A stretch of 64,000 bases of DNA, taken from Cercozoa sp. M6MM. Its lineage: Eukaryota > Endomyxa: Ascetosporea. The stretch's first letter is position 1. Every line of letters starts with the position of its first letter. The position numbers were made by a program, and so were the translations under genes. Under the pieces are notes generated by a model, which worked only from the letters and a program-made list of their open reading frames with translations, made no database searches and had not been told where the DNA came from. Shown piece after piece: positions 44,598 through 56,635 of this stretch. Where the stretch lies: assembly GCA_040357565.1 (NCBI GenBank), contig JBDODJ010000027.1. One strand, 5' to 3'.

Positions 44598-46908
44598 ATG
44601 ACCGAACAGGCGAAAATAGACGGGCGGATGCGCGAGCTGCGCCTACCGCAAGTGCTGTTGACCCGATCACAGGTGAACCAGTTTTTTGCGTTATGGGTCA
44701 TCCGAACCAGTATTTTAAAGGTTTGTTGTAGCCCCCAAAAGAAGTTGTTGTGGACTTCTTCCACGTCAGTAGATGGAAACATGCGGTTGTTCGATCACTG
44801 TACACGACCCCCGAGGGTTGTTTTCAGGTAACTTTGGGACGTCGCTGGTTTCTCGCGGATGTAAATTTAACATACCACCGCCTTATTGTGCATTAAACTT
44901 AGCTCTGCGTCAGACTGGTGGATGCGCTCGGTGATGTTGCTCATGTCACGTGTGACCTTTTTTCCGAGTGTCTGCGTGCTGCACATGGTATAACTCCATC
45001 ACCACTGATAGTTGAGGTTTCAGTCACAAACTATGGAACAGCCCGAGCACAAGCGGAATGGGACCTCAACTCGCGAATTCGATTGGCGAAACAGACGGGA
45101 AAGCTTCGGTTGTCCGGAGCAATGCTCCTGTCTCCTTGCGACGAATCGGTTCTTTCCGTTCTCTAGTTTCTCTCTCCCTGCAGATTAGTAGGAGTGAATA
45201 TGGTATGCGACTAATCACCAATGCAAGGAGATTGTGTGCAAGGCCAGGTGTCAAAACTGCAACGTGTGATGCGAAAGGTGAAGCGAAAGCTGCCGAGTTT
45301 GCAAGAGCTTGCTGGTACGAGCAAACTGAGTGTCTTTGCTGCGAGCATTATGTCACGCTTAAATGTTCACCCATTCAAACAGTGTCGAATACACCACTTC
45401 ATGTGACACATGCGCTTGCTCTCATTGGCCAAATTAGGGGTTAGTTCTTTGTGGTCGGTCTGATGGAATACCACAACTGAATTTGTCTTTGCCAGAACTG
45501 AATGAACTTCGAGTACTGCACATTCGAGAGTGCGCACTTGATGAAAGCGCTCTTGTCTACTTGTGTCAACAGTGCCCCGCTTCTGTCATCGAGCTGGATA
45601 TCAGGTACCGGACCAGTTATATTCGTCTGCAGTTATTTCCAACTGAACTTCATTTCTTCCAGTGGTCCATTCGGAGGACAAGGCATCCAACAAGCATTGG
45701 ACACACTCACAAAGCGAAACTCGTCAATGAGACTGCGCTCGCTCAGCATACGGAGTGCTTTGCACGAGTGCCGGCCCGATCTTGTAGGTTTTTGTTCAGT
45801 TTCAGTTTGTAAAATTTAGATTTCGGTACACAGCTAAAAATCTATGTCGACTAAAATAGTGGACACCGGAGCGACAGCGACGACGACGACGGGCAGCTTC
45901 GAACTCACACCTCAATGAAGTACAAAACGACTAAAAGGTTGTCTATTTCTGGAATGTATCAGTTGTTCTGTTTTTTAGTGCACGCTCAAGGCCGTGTGCG
46001 ATTTAATGGACGCACATGTGGAAACGCTGTCAACTCTCCGCATCGTCGGTTCCTGGTACATGACGTACTGCGCATATGAAATGTGCCAAAGGGGGTATTT
46101 ACGCTTTTAGGCGACGATGCGGGAAGCAGGACGAACTCCTTCGCGTAAGTTGGGTTCATACAGTGTACGGATATTCCTCGTCTACACAAGTATGCTCAAT
46201 AGAGATACTACGACGCGATCGCTAAAGCAGAAATCTCGCGTCTGGACATCGCATTTCCCTTCTCTTGTGCCGGTATTAAAGTTTCTCGGGCAAATGGCGT
46301 CCGATGTAGAGTTGCGTTTTCCACAGAGCTACTACGCGTGGCACAGACGCCGTCGCTGCTCGAGTTGAGTGCCGTTACTCCGTTGGACGCGCACGCTTAC
46401 ACCTCGGTGCTGACCCAGCGCGTGCAACATCTGCTGCGAGTAAAACTTACACTGCACCTTAAGGCCGGGTTCTTTCTCTAATATTCTGTACTTGTGTACA
46501 GAACAGTCACTTGGCGCACGTGCGAATGCGAAAACATCCTCAGGTTGCGCCTGCTTCTGGTATCAATGTGCTATTTTTCAATCGGAGCAGATATATAAAA
46601 AACACTGTGCAGTCGAAGAACATGAGCGCAGCTTTGTACATGCGTTGCTCAAGGCGCGCGCACTACCGCTTGAGATACTCGACTTGTCGCAGCATACTTC
46701 GCCTGCACATTTGACCGCGACTGCTTCGATAATACAGTGCGAAACACAACGGCTGCTTCGCGAAAACACTGCGTTTGTCGCACGACTCGTCCGACCCAGT
46801 GCTGCAACAGCCGAAGACGAAGAAAACCAACACGTTGTGACCGCATTGCTGTTGCCACACTGCTGCGATGATGTCGCCAGCGTTATTGCCGAATACTGCT
46901 TGGAGTAG
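44598..46908 (+). CDS. Leucine-rich repeat protein, unknown function
   Basis: Starts MTEQAKIDGRMRELRLPQVL. An exon with PPKEVVVDFFHVSRWKHAVV and one with LCVRLVDALGDVAHVTCDLF follow; these N-terminal pieces have no known domain. LRR units appear from about 45060: AKQTGKLRLSGAMLL, ELNELRVLHIRECALDESAL with CPASVIELDIS, then MRLRSLSIRSALHECRPDL, VETLSTLRIV and PSLLELSAVTPLDAHAYTSV. The C-terminus is ALPLEILDLSQHTSPAHLTA and an acidic, His-rich end before the stop at 46906-46908. Repeats are of the ribonuclease-inhibitor kind, suggesting a protein-binding horseshoe. Exon borders are approximate between 44900 and 46350. Confidence 0.65.
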
Positions 46909-47278
46909 TGTTCGTGCCGCCGCGACCGGCAAAATTGGTTGCTTCAAAATGTTCCACTAGTTTGAGTTTCTCGTTTGTTGAGGGCGGACAGGATCGAATT
47001 GAACAAACTGTCCAATGACGTATACCGTAAATATTGCCACCGTGCCACGGTGAGTCAGCGTAAAGTGCTGTAGTTCGGTTGTGTTGCGCATGCCAACCGA
47101 CGTCAACTAAAGTTGGTCGCGTTCAGTTGGTCGGATGCGATGCGATGTATGGTATAATTATTGCGATGCCTGCAGTTGAAATTGGAAGGAATAAATCAAA
47201 ACCAGCGCTAGATAGCGGCATCAAACGTGCATCGCATGCACGGCAACGCAAATAGCTAGCGTAGCGTGGGGCTGGAGC
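46909..47278. other. Convergent intergenic region
   Basis: Lies between the stops of the LRR gene (plus) and the coiled-coil gene (minus). It contains GATGCGATGCGATG (near 47134-47147) and several short direct repeats but no recognisable gene or RNA. Confidence 0.45.
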
Positions 47279-48896
47279 CTACGTATCCCACAACCACGAA
47301 GACTTCGACGACGAGGATGAGGCTGATCTGGCGGAATATGCACCCTCCATTTGCGACTGATCCGGTGAACGCACATCCAAGGAGTGGCTGCTAGCCCGAT
47401 CACCACCGTTTTTGTCGAATGTGAGATCGTTGACCTTCCATAAATCAGTATCGACGACAAGGGACGGTTTTTGTGCTGATCCTGATGATGTTTCTGACCG
47501 TGTTCTTGATGACAGCGTAGGTCGCTGTGTTGGCGCACTCCCGTGCAGCGATTCCACCGAAACACCCCACCTGACGAACACACACACACACACACATGCT
47601 ACGTGTTTTATCTGTGTGTATATTATTGAGTATACATTGGGTGCGAGTTCAAGTCATTGGTGAGAGACAACGGCACAGGTGTTTCCGAGTGACTGTACGG
47701 CTGCGCCTGTTCAAGCTGCTTCTGCAACTGCGCCGCCCTCTCTGATTCCTTGCTGGCCTGCACAAAGGTGATATTGATGTGCACAGACAGAAACAGGCAC
47801 AGGAGCAGGTTAACCTGTGTTTGTGAACGTCGCAGCGCGCCCTTGGACTGCAGTAACTGTTCACGCAGCTCCGTCGTAGTTTCTCTCTCCTGCCAATACA
47901 AACAACCCAGGATGCAGAAGTCTAAGGATTTGAGGAGAAGTGTCGTAGGCAACAAAAGTACTCGCTGCAGCTGCTCAGTGAATCGCTGGATCTCCTCGAC
48001 AGCGTACAAGGCGTCTTCTTCCAGTTGTTGCTTCTTCTACAGATACATAAAGTGGACAGGCAAAAGGAGCAACGGTAGAAGTAAAGGCAAAAATACAAGC
48101 GAAATATCATTAAGCTGAGCAGTCGTCTCGGCGAGTTTGATTTCCAAAATCACCCTCCTCGACTTTTCCTCGTTCAAGTTGCTCCGCAGGCTTTCGATTT
48201 CTTTAGTCGGCTGAGTCGATACTGTTTGCATTCTCGCTGTTTCAGAACGACGCATAGCGTCAGAGAAAGTAGTGTCAAGAGACAGAAGCAAACAAGTACC
48301 ACTAAATAGAGCCTCTGAGCTCCTGCGATTCTCCAATCTGAGTTGCGTGATTTCGTCGCGTAGGCTTTTGTTATCGCAGCGCAACTCGTCATTCTGGTCT
48401 AGCAAATCGTCGACTTCAGGCGACTCATCCATCGCTATGTTTTCAAGCTTGGCTGAACACAAGTTTCAAGCATCGTTGTCAACACGAAAACGACAAGATT
48501 AAAAAGTCAAATCTAAGTTTACCTCGCACGAGTTGGGAAGCGAAACGACGATTCTCAAGTTCGAGCTTTGCATAACGTGCGCGCAATTCGTCTAACTTAA
48601 AACGCAGCTCGTTCAACTCTTCCTCATAATGCTCGGTCAGCGGAGTGCTTGCGTGGAAACTGTTCGTCATGTCGAAACCATGTGCGTCGTTTCCGTGTTC
48701 GCTGGCATCGCTGGTTTCGCTCAGATCGTCCGGTTGAGGCACGAAAACAGCACTCCCAACGTCTAAACCAGCACGTGGTGCGAAGGACTTGCCGTGATTT
48801 ACCTCTTATCACCAGCATGTAGAGGTAGTCAATCTCGCGGTGCGGGCGAAAAATCATTGTACCTGATGGAAGAAAACTAGCGGCAGAAACGTCCAT
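47279..48896 (-). CDS. Coiled-coil protein
   Basis: Exon 1 reads MDVSAASFLPSGTMIFRPHR and ends VIR, then joins in frame to DVGSAVFVPQPDDLSETSDA. The rest is mostly heptad-like sequence in five or six exons: HYEEELNELRFKLDELRARY, DLLDQNDELRCDNKSLRDEI with TQLRLENRR, then IESLRSNLNEEKSRRVILEI, KLAETTAQLND, ERETTTELREQLLQSKGALR and ERAAQLQKQLEQAQP. A Ser-rich, probably disordered tail ends SASSSSSKSSWLWDT at 47279. Such proteins usually scaffold centrosomes, Golgi or cytoskeleton; nothing more specific can be said. Confidence 0.7.
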
Positions 48897-49073
48897 GGGA
48901 CTCGCCCAATGGTATGCACACGTACTAGCACTGGCCAGCTTTGTCCGTAGGCGCTGTTAGCTCTTGCGATTTGTACAGTACAGAATATTAAAAGTCTTTC
49001 GCGGGAAAACACAACATTAAGAAAACGACGCAACGCCTACAGTGACACTCGTTCGGTTACACCGCACACACAT

Positions 49074-49326
49074 TTACGCGATGGAAGCCGAGCTGCTCCT
49101 GGCCGAGCTGGTGTCACTGTGCTCACTTTCACTCGGCGACTCGTCAACCGAGTGCAGGCGCTCGCGTTGGTTTTCCTCGATGGCCGCCAAGGCACTAGTG
49201 GCATTAGTCGGGTCAAATATTATATATATATATATATATATATAATTCAGTTACCTCTCGAGGGATTGGCGGGCCACGACGTCGAGTGACTCTTGCTGCA
49301 ACTCCTGCGGTGTCTGCGACATACAC

Positions 49327-49391
<65 letters not shown>

Positions 49392-52300
49392 TCAAGGGCA
49401 CACACCTGTCGAACAGGAGCAGGAGCTGTCAGGTCGTCATCGCATGGGTCCCGGACGCCTGCACAATCGAGTAATCATTCACGCACTCGTTCTGTCACAA
49501 GAATATGACAGGTGTGCTACGAGAGAAGACGTTGTCCTTCTTGCCACGGTTCACCTTGTCCCAACTGAAACGCGGGGAGGGGATTCCGACAGCAAAGCAA
49601 AAACAGTAAGAACGAAGACAGAGCAGTACACAATGAACGACGTACGTTGCTTTCGCATCGGCTTAGACGGCGAGTACGGCGTAGCCTTCACAGAGAGGAG
49701 TAAAAGCAGGGGGTAACCAAACTGTCGTACCTGAGCCTCGTGGTGTTCGTCGCTGTTATCAACTTTCTGCGCCTCGACCAATTCATCTGACCGAAACGAG
49801 GACATTGGGGGTAAAACTATAGAGGTCCACACCAATGTACCGTGCGAAGGAGGTTCAAAAATCGTCGTATTCAATCCTTTCTCGCCGTGCCTCTCTAACG
49901 ACAGATTGAATTATGGATGGGGTAAGGAGGGGGGGGGGTGGTAAACTGGGTATACTCGTAGCTGCGCTCTCTTGTTGCTGCTGCTGCTGCTCGCCCTCCT
50001 TGCTGTCCTCGTCCTGCTCGATCGTCTCCGAAATGGCTGCCAATTCGGCCACACGTTCTGGTGCGATGCCTGTACGGGGGGAGGGGGTAAAGGGAGGTGT
50101 AAAGGTAGAAGATCAAGAGTACCCATGTCGAGAGCGATACGAGTGTAGCGACGCACACGCACGAAATTCTTCACATCTGATAGCAGCGACGTGCGGTCCC
50201 TGTATACAAAGATTCTTAGCTTTTACCCTCCCCGGAAGTCAAGATGTAGTGTATTGATACTGTCGGCCGACAACGACATTCGACGTTCGGTAGAGTTCGG
50301 TGGCACACTTGGCCAGGCGTTGCAGATCGTCCTGTGTTGCCACCAGTCAGTCCAGTCAAAGTAAAATTCTTTTCCCGTCTCTCTCGAATGAAAACCAACC
50401 TCGACAGTGCAGGCCTTCCTGACTGATCTGGCCGCCGCCATCAGTCTGCTCATGAGACGTCGGGTTAATGGGCAGGGGGTTGGGTAGGGGGTGAACAGCT
50501 ACCGTTCGGCAAGCTGATCCGTGCTGAGTTTCGTCACGCCGCGTTTCGCAATCAGTTTCGACAACTCGCGAATCAGCTGCAGGTCCGGTGTACGGCCTGT
50601 CCACATATATATATATATAGTACAAATATACTGCTGCATCAATGTACAAACTGGATGTACAATGAACCAATACGTGCAAAGGTACCTTCGAGGAGTCGCA
50701 GGAAAGCACTCAGTTTGAAAAAGAAAACAGCGTCGCTCTCGGCGCGCTGCTGGATGCGCTGCATCTTGCTCTGCTCCGAGCGACTGAAGCCTGCGCGTGC
50801 GGTACATGTGTACACGGGTGACAGTTGTATAGGTCCATTTGTACCTCGTGTGACCGAGTTGAGTTCTTGTACTTTAAGCACATTGACAAGGAGGTCCACA
50901 ACCTGTCCTCGACATAAAATTGGAGTTCGTGAGTGGGTAAGGTGCACAGACTACCTTCTTGACCAGTCTAAGGTCCTCACTGCGTCCTACACGTGCAGCA
51001 CACATGTGCAGCCCAGATGTGCAGTCCAGACGTACAGTTCAAATGAACAGCGGCGAAGAAACGCAAGGTACCGTCGTGGAAGTGAACCCCGCACGCGAGC
51101 ACCTGTCGAATCGGACTCGTCGATGGCACGTCCAGTGGCGGTCCCTATCCGCGCGGATCATCAGCAAAATCAACACCGAGGGGGAGAAATCACCGGCTGA
51201 CCGCGGTGCCTGGCCGGGCGGAACAGCACGAGTTCCTCGATCACGAGCAACAGCTCGTGAAAGGCGTTCCACACCGACGCACTCGTGCTATCGCGCAGCT
51301 CCAAAAAACTGCTCGTGACGCGATTCACGATCGAAAACAGCATCTACACAGATGGACGTACGGATATACCGAGACACATATCTATAACAGATAAAGGTAC
51401 AGATAAACATATCTATATATATAAACGGAGATACAGATAAACATAGATATACAGATAAACATAGATATACAGATAAACATAGATATACAGATAAACNNNN
51501 NNNNNNTACAGATAAACATAGATATACAGATAAACATAGATATACAGATAAACGTAGATATACAGATAAACATATAGATAAATATCTATACAGATATACA
51601 TATACAGATAATACAGATAGACATAGACACAGATGAACATATGCAGATGAATATGTACAGAAAAACGTTATACAAGAGGATATACCAGACGAGCGACGCG
51701 CATGGAGGCCACGTTCCATGACCAGAAGAACTCGATGGCCGACAACGTGCGCAGCAGCAGGAAGCGCATCGGCCCCAGTTGTGCCGCGCCCTTAAATGCC
51801 GCTTTAATCTCTTTCTGTGCCAACCAATACGGTTGGTTTAGTCAAAGGAGAGATACACCACAATGTACCTGCAGGGGTTTGTTGAGCATGACGGCAAAGT
51901 GCGATTCCACAAACAGCGTCATCAGCAGTCCAAACAGGCGGAACTCATCGTCCTCTGTTCCTTACACATACACACATACAAGAGAAACGGACACAGTAGA
52001 AAAAATAGAAACCGTCCGGGTCGGGCTGCACCCACACATTGCGACGCAAAAGACCCTACAGAAGGAAAGCACGCAGGGGTGAGTGCGCGCGCGCGTGTGT
52101 GTGTGTGTGCAAAGCGTGGTGGCACCAACAAGTAGGGCTGAAAGTTCTTCTCCAGCACGAGTGCACGAATGATGTGCTTGCCCTGTCCCATGGCGATGGG
52201 CACCACGAGGTACTGCTCGATCACGTAGATCCAGTGCGCGCGCGGCAGTAGCTCCATCACTTGGAAGAAGAGCTTGACGTCGGGCCGCTCGCTGCGCGCC

Positions 52301-52777
52301 AGCTCGAGCTCGTTGAAAAACTGCTCGTCATCCGGCGACAGCGGTGATCGCTTCACTGCCAGCAGTCAACAACAAACAAATGAATGCAAGCGACCAACAC
52401 AACAGATGAATGCAACGGATGAATACAACAGACGAATACAACAAATGAATACAACAGAAGATTAAGACGTATATAACAGATGAATACAGAAACAATCACA
52501 AGAAGAAACGCACATTTGCCACGCTGCCGCTTTCGACGCAATTCGGCACGAGCCTGGAGTTCGGAGTCGTCGTTCTTGCGGCGCAGCATCGGAACCGAGC
52601 CATCCTCCTGAACCTCACAAACATCACTTCGTGTTCCCCGCGTGAAAGAAGAACAGAAAGTACCCCAACAGCACTGCGCACGTTGGCACGAGTGCGTAGC
52701 TCACGATTGGACTCGAGAGTCGCCGCGCGGCTCCTCAGCGACTGCGATTCCGACACCGAGTCGCTCCCAGTAGACAT
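49074..52777 (-). CDS. Large unrecognised multi-exon protein
   Basis: Starts MSTGSDSVSESQSLRSRAAT at 52777. Readable exons include LRRKNDDSELQARAELRRKR and SPLSPDDEQFFNELELARSE, followed by VKLFFQVMELLPRAHWIYVI and EQYLVVPIAMGQGKHIIRAL. Then come DEFRLFGLLMTLFVESHFAV, AAQLGPMRFLLLRTLSAIEF, SASVWNAFHELLLVIEELVL, VVDLLVNVLKVQELNSVTRG, MQRIQQRAESDAVFFFKLSA and LQLIRELSKLIAKRGVTKLS. The acidic, Ser-rich end (SVDESPSESEHSDTSSARSS) stops at 49074. The pattern of long helices suggests an alpha-solenoid scaffold. I cannot name a family. A poly-Gln run (about 49975-50000), a TG intron (49328-49389), a TA run (49217-49243) and a minisatellite intron (51389-51640, containing 10 N) interrupt the gene. 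Confidence 0.6.
49217..49389. repeat. (TA)n run (49217-49243) and (TG)n microsatellite (49328-49389)
   Basis: Two simple repeats in adjacent introns near the 3' end of the large minus-strand gene. Confidence 0.93.
51389..51640. repeat. Minisatellite with 18-bp unit and 10-N gap at 51497-51506
   Basis: About ten copies of an AT-rich 18-bp unit (AGATAAACATAGATATAC), degenerate at both ends, interrupted by ten N. Intronic in the large minus-strand gene. Confidence 0.93.
52380..52492. repeat. Degenerate tandem repeat, about 15-bp unit
   Basis: Variants of GATGAATACAACA recur about seven times within an intron of the large minus-strand gene. Confidence 0.8.
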
Positions 52778-53083
52778 TTTCTGCAGCCACCGGGAAAGGG
52801 GACACCCGCACGTACAGGCACCTCAGTAAATCAGTTGATGCAAATGGTGACGCACACAAGCTCGTGCCTGTTGCTTACGCGAGAAACTCGTAGCGATAGG
52901 AACTTGATCAAAGACTCAGGCAGAAAAAAAAGGAATCTTTCTTGAGCTTTTGGTTAATTAGACAGGCTCCGCGCGTGGTTCTGGTAAGTTTATGGGGGGT
53001 TAGTCTGTGTCAGAACATGTTTTATCTTCCATTTGCCACGGCAGAATTTTACGCGATCGGCGCACTGGTGGTGGTGTCAAAGC
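52778..53083. promoter_or_regulatory. Divergent intergenic region, probable promoters
   Basis: This 306-base gap separates the starts of the large minus-strand gene and CTU1. An A-rich patch (52920-52935) and a TTAATTAG word at about 52954 are present; no defined element is recognised. Confidence 0.35.
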
Positions 53084-54689
53084 ATGCCGCGTCTGTGTGA
53101 ATATTGTCACGAGGCGCGCGCCCAAGTGCGACGTCCGCGAAATGGCGACAAAGTGTGCAAGGAGTGCTTCCTGCGTCGGTTTGAAGACGAGATTCATGAG
53201 GTGCGTTTCGCCTTTGTTTCAGCTGGGCAACACTGGTATCTTTTTGTCTTTCAAGGTGATTGTGGGCAATGAATTGCTCAAGCGCGGAGAACGCGTTGCT
53301 TTGGGCGCATCTGGTGGTACACCGGGGATTGTTTGAAGGTGTGTCTGGTGGTTTGATAGACCTCTATGTGCGCAGGCAAAGACAGCACTGTACTGGCGCA
53401 CGTGCTGACTACGCTGAACGAGCGGCACGACTACGGCGTCGAGTTGCTCTTGCTCTCAATTGACGAGGGCATTCGCGGCTACCGCGACGATTCTTTGGCC
53501 ACGGTTGCTCGCAACCAAGTGCGTTGTGTCTCTCCTCTCTCGTTCGTGCTGTTGTTCTATGCGTTGCACAGGAGCAGTACCAGCTGCCTCTGCACGTGCT
53601 GAGTTACAAGGACCTCTATGGCGTCACAATGGACGACATTGTCGCCCAAGCAGGCGTGCGAAGTAGCTGCACGTTTTGCGGTGTGCTAAGGCGACAGGTA
53701 GTGAATTTTTTAACACCTACGGACGTTCTGTGTCTCTATGTGGTTTACAGGCACTCGACAGGGGAGCAGTGCAAATTGGAGTGACCAAGCTGGCTACAGG
53801 TGCATGCTTCTGTCTTTGGATACGAGAAGTTTGTGTTTGTGTACCCTGCCTATATTTCTGATAGGCCACAACGCCGATGATGTGGCCGAGACGGTACTGA
53901 TGAATCTGCTTCGAGGTGATATCGCTCGCCTGGTCCGTTGCACCGACATTGTCACCGGCGCGGCCGCGCAAGACGGCGGTGATGACGTTGTACGCTGGCT
54001 TGCTTTGTCTGTTTTGTCTTCACTCTCTCTCTCACACACTCCTTTGCTCTTCGTTGTCGTAGTTCGCGTCAATTCCGCGCATCAAGCCGTTCAAATACGC
54101 CTACGAAAAGGAGATTGTCATGTACGCGTACTTCCTGAAACTGGACTACTTCAGCACCGAATGCACTTACGCGCCCGAGTCCTACAGAGGTACCTTTGCT
54201 GGTTTTTCTTGTGTTTTTCTGTTGCACTGTTTCATAGGATACCCGCGAATTCTCGTGAAGAACCTTGAAAGGTGACCTTGCTGGAAGAAGGCTGTCTCGG
54301 CTTGTTGAATATGAGCTTTTGTGCGTAGGCACAACAGCGCAGCCATCTTGGATGTTATCAGGAGTGCCGAACACATGCGACTGCCGTGCAAGGTGCGTGT
54401 CTTACTTGTTGAGACAGTACGCAAGCTTACCGTTCCTTCCTGGCTTACGTAGACAAAGCAGGAGCGGCCGCAGATGATGCGATGTGCCAAGTGTGGCTAC
54501 CTGACGTCACGACAGGTCTGCAAGGCGTGCATGCTGCTCGAGGGCATTCGGACAGGACAAACGCGCTCAGCGCTCACCAAGGGGGTGTCGGTTCCCACCA
54601 TTGAGTCAGCGGACAGTGCCAACAACACCGCCTCCTGCAGTAAGCCCGGCTGCTCCGGCTCGTCTGGCGATGACTGCACGAGTTGGTAG
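53084..54689 (+). CDS. CTU1: CTU1/NCS6, cytosolic tRNA 2-thiolation enzyme
   Basis: Starts [20 protein letters not shown] with a first zinc ribbon (CEYC; CKEC). The next exons give [20 protein letters not shown], the PP-loop ATP-pyrophosphatase motif. Then follow [19 protein letters not shown], the catalytic cysteine motif [31 protein letters not shown] and [20 protein letters not shown]. The C-terminal zinc ribbon is [28 protein letters not shown]. The stop at 54687-54689 follows a short Ser/Cys tail. With CTU2 the enzyme adds sulfur from URM1 to the wobble uridine of Lys, Glu and Gln tRNAs in the cytosol. All catalytic motifs are present. About nine short introns. Confidence 0.96.
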
Positions 54690-54799
54690 TTTCGCGATCG
54701 TCCGCGCCGGTTGGTTCGATTCGCGACATCGGTTGCTTATGGGCTTCTAGACACCGACCTAGACTCTTGTGTCGAAATAGACTGAACTAACTAACTTAG

Positions 54800-56410
54800 C
54801 TAGCTCAGCTGTGGCAATTTCATCTCACCCGCCTGGCCCGAGCGCTGCTTTTTCTGCGGTGGCTGTTGCAACTGGGCATACCACTCAGGCAACGTATCGT
54901 GCGTGTATCCATAGTCGACAAGAAGCTCTTCGTCTTTGTCGACAGCGCGTGTGGTTCGAATGCCTGGGCAGATACCCAGACAGGCAAAAGAGAAAAGGGC
55001 TGAACATACATTTGATGTCGCCAAAGCGCGGGTGGAAGCACAGGTCATAGGCCGCGTTCTGCCGGCGGGTGCAGTGATTGGCAAAGTGGCCCAGAGACGC
55101 GTTGTAAGCAGACGTTTGCGCCTGAAAGTTCCACCACACACGCTCGATCCATTCAGTACGAAGTACAAGTCAAACTTCTACCAAATGAGCAGGCACATCA
55201 ATGACAATCTCGTTATTCAGCGTGATTGTATTGCCGTTCAACGACCAATCTCGCTCGTCCACTACACACATAAGTAATTGCACAGGCAGGCATCACAATC
55301 GATCTGCAAACACCACACACCTTCCTGGTGAGTGAGTCGCACACCGTTGTAAAACGATGCTATCTCATTCGCTTCCAGCGGTCTCCTGCACGTCTCGGGT
55401 ATTGCAGGACAAACCTCGGCACACAAGACCGACAGTACTTGGCAAAAAGGCCGAAACCGGCGCCTGGGATTGTCGAAGGCGCCACGTAAACACGTTTTTG
55501 TTCGTACCTACAAACACACAAACCTGAAATAAACAAGAAAATCAAAGCGCAGTGCACATGTCAGGCAGCAGTGGATTTGAGCTGATGCGCGAATCGGTGG
55601 CCTCATCGAACGAGATACAGCCCTTCTCTTTTTCTTCCTTCTCTTTCCCTCCCTTCTTTTCTACAGCGAGTTCACACCGTAACACACCCACATAGACCCA
55701 CCCTCTCCAGGAACCGAGGTACCATTCTCTTCGATTCGCTCGTACAACTGTTCGACAAACGAAGCATTCTCAAAGTCGCCTTCCTCGTTCAGTATGCCTG
55801 TGTATGCAAGTTTAACAACGACACACCAACGAGTTCGGCGCTGTACCCACAAGTGTATCAACAACACGGCCATGCTTGTGCTGTTGTGGATACACGTAGG
55901 TGGCCGCACTGCCTGGAACTACATCACCACCGTCGAAGATGGCGTATATTTCACCACCGTCAGCCAGATAGATCGTTCCCTAATACACACACGTATCCAC
56001 AGTCGATGTCCCAGGCTACGTGTCGGTATTCAGCACCCTGCCATGCCGATCCGAGCCAGACATCCCGCCTTTGTATAACAAGACATCCTCGCCACTGTAT
56101 TCTTCAGCACTCGTGTCTTGGAGTTCATCGTCCTCAAACATCCCTGCGTAAACTTCAACAACATCGCCTTCCTCGTCATAGCACTCCAAGCGGCCCTTGC
56201 CTTGCCGAGTTCCCTGCAAGTCGTGGTCATCGCATCTTCGCCACGCGTGCAGTTATTTTTGGATTCTTACCTGAAAAAAATGTCCGCGGTACACTTGTGC
56301 GAGCATCCCGTCGACAGAGACACGTTGCACCCCTACTCCGTGCGGCAGCTCCTCCGTATTCAACTCACCTTCATATTCTGCAGATATCTCCGACATTTTC
56401 CCGTCGGCAT
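54800..56410 (-). CDS. SETD7: SETD7-like protein lysine methyltransferase with MORN-type N-terminus
   Basis: Starts MPTGKMSEISAEYEGELNTE (an ATG at 56396 is the alternative). It runs through beta-hairpin MORN-like repeats (GTRQGKGRLECYDEEGDVVE and an exon with ATYVYPQQHKHGR then ILNEEGDFENASFVEQ). The SET domain begins EQKRVYVAPSTIPGAGFGLF and continues SFYNGVRLTHQE, VDERDWSLNGNTITL, ASLGHFANHC, AAYDLCFHPRFGDI, then KCIRTTRAVDKDEELLVDYG. It ends YGYTHDTLPEWY and a basic tail. Tyrosines at the three active-site positions of animal SET7/9 (in SFYNG, AAYD and DYGY) and the Asn-His pair are kept, so activity is expected. SET7/9 mono-methylates histone H3 Lys4 and many non-histone proteins. Target unknown here. 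Confidence 0.92.
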
Positions 56411-56635
56411 ACAATTCCTTCGACCTAATATAAACTAAGCCGAAAGTAGTGGGCCACGCCCGATCAACTCTAAATGCGCCAGTTCTACTGTACAGTAGAT
56501 GAGGTTTTGTTTTGTCTACTGGGCGCTCGCTTAATTGTAGTCAATTCGCGCACGAAAAGTGTCGAGAAGCGCTGTGAGACACTCAAGGAGTGTGGCAACT
56601 CATCTGCGCGGTGAACGATTAACCCTACTGGCACA

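Noticed and set aside
54700-54730. tRNA-like B-box word GGTTCGATTC
   Set aside because: No A-box or cloverleaf could be drawn around it; it is a chance match between two genes.
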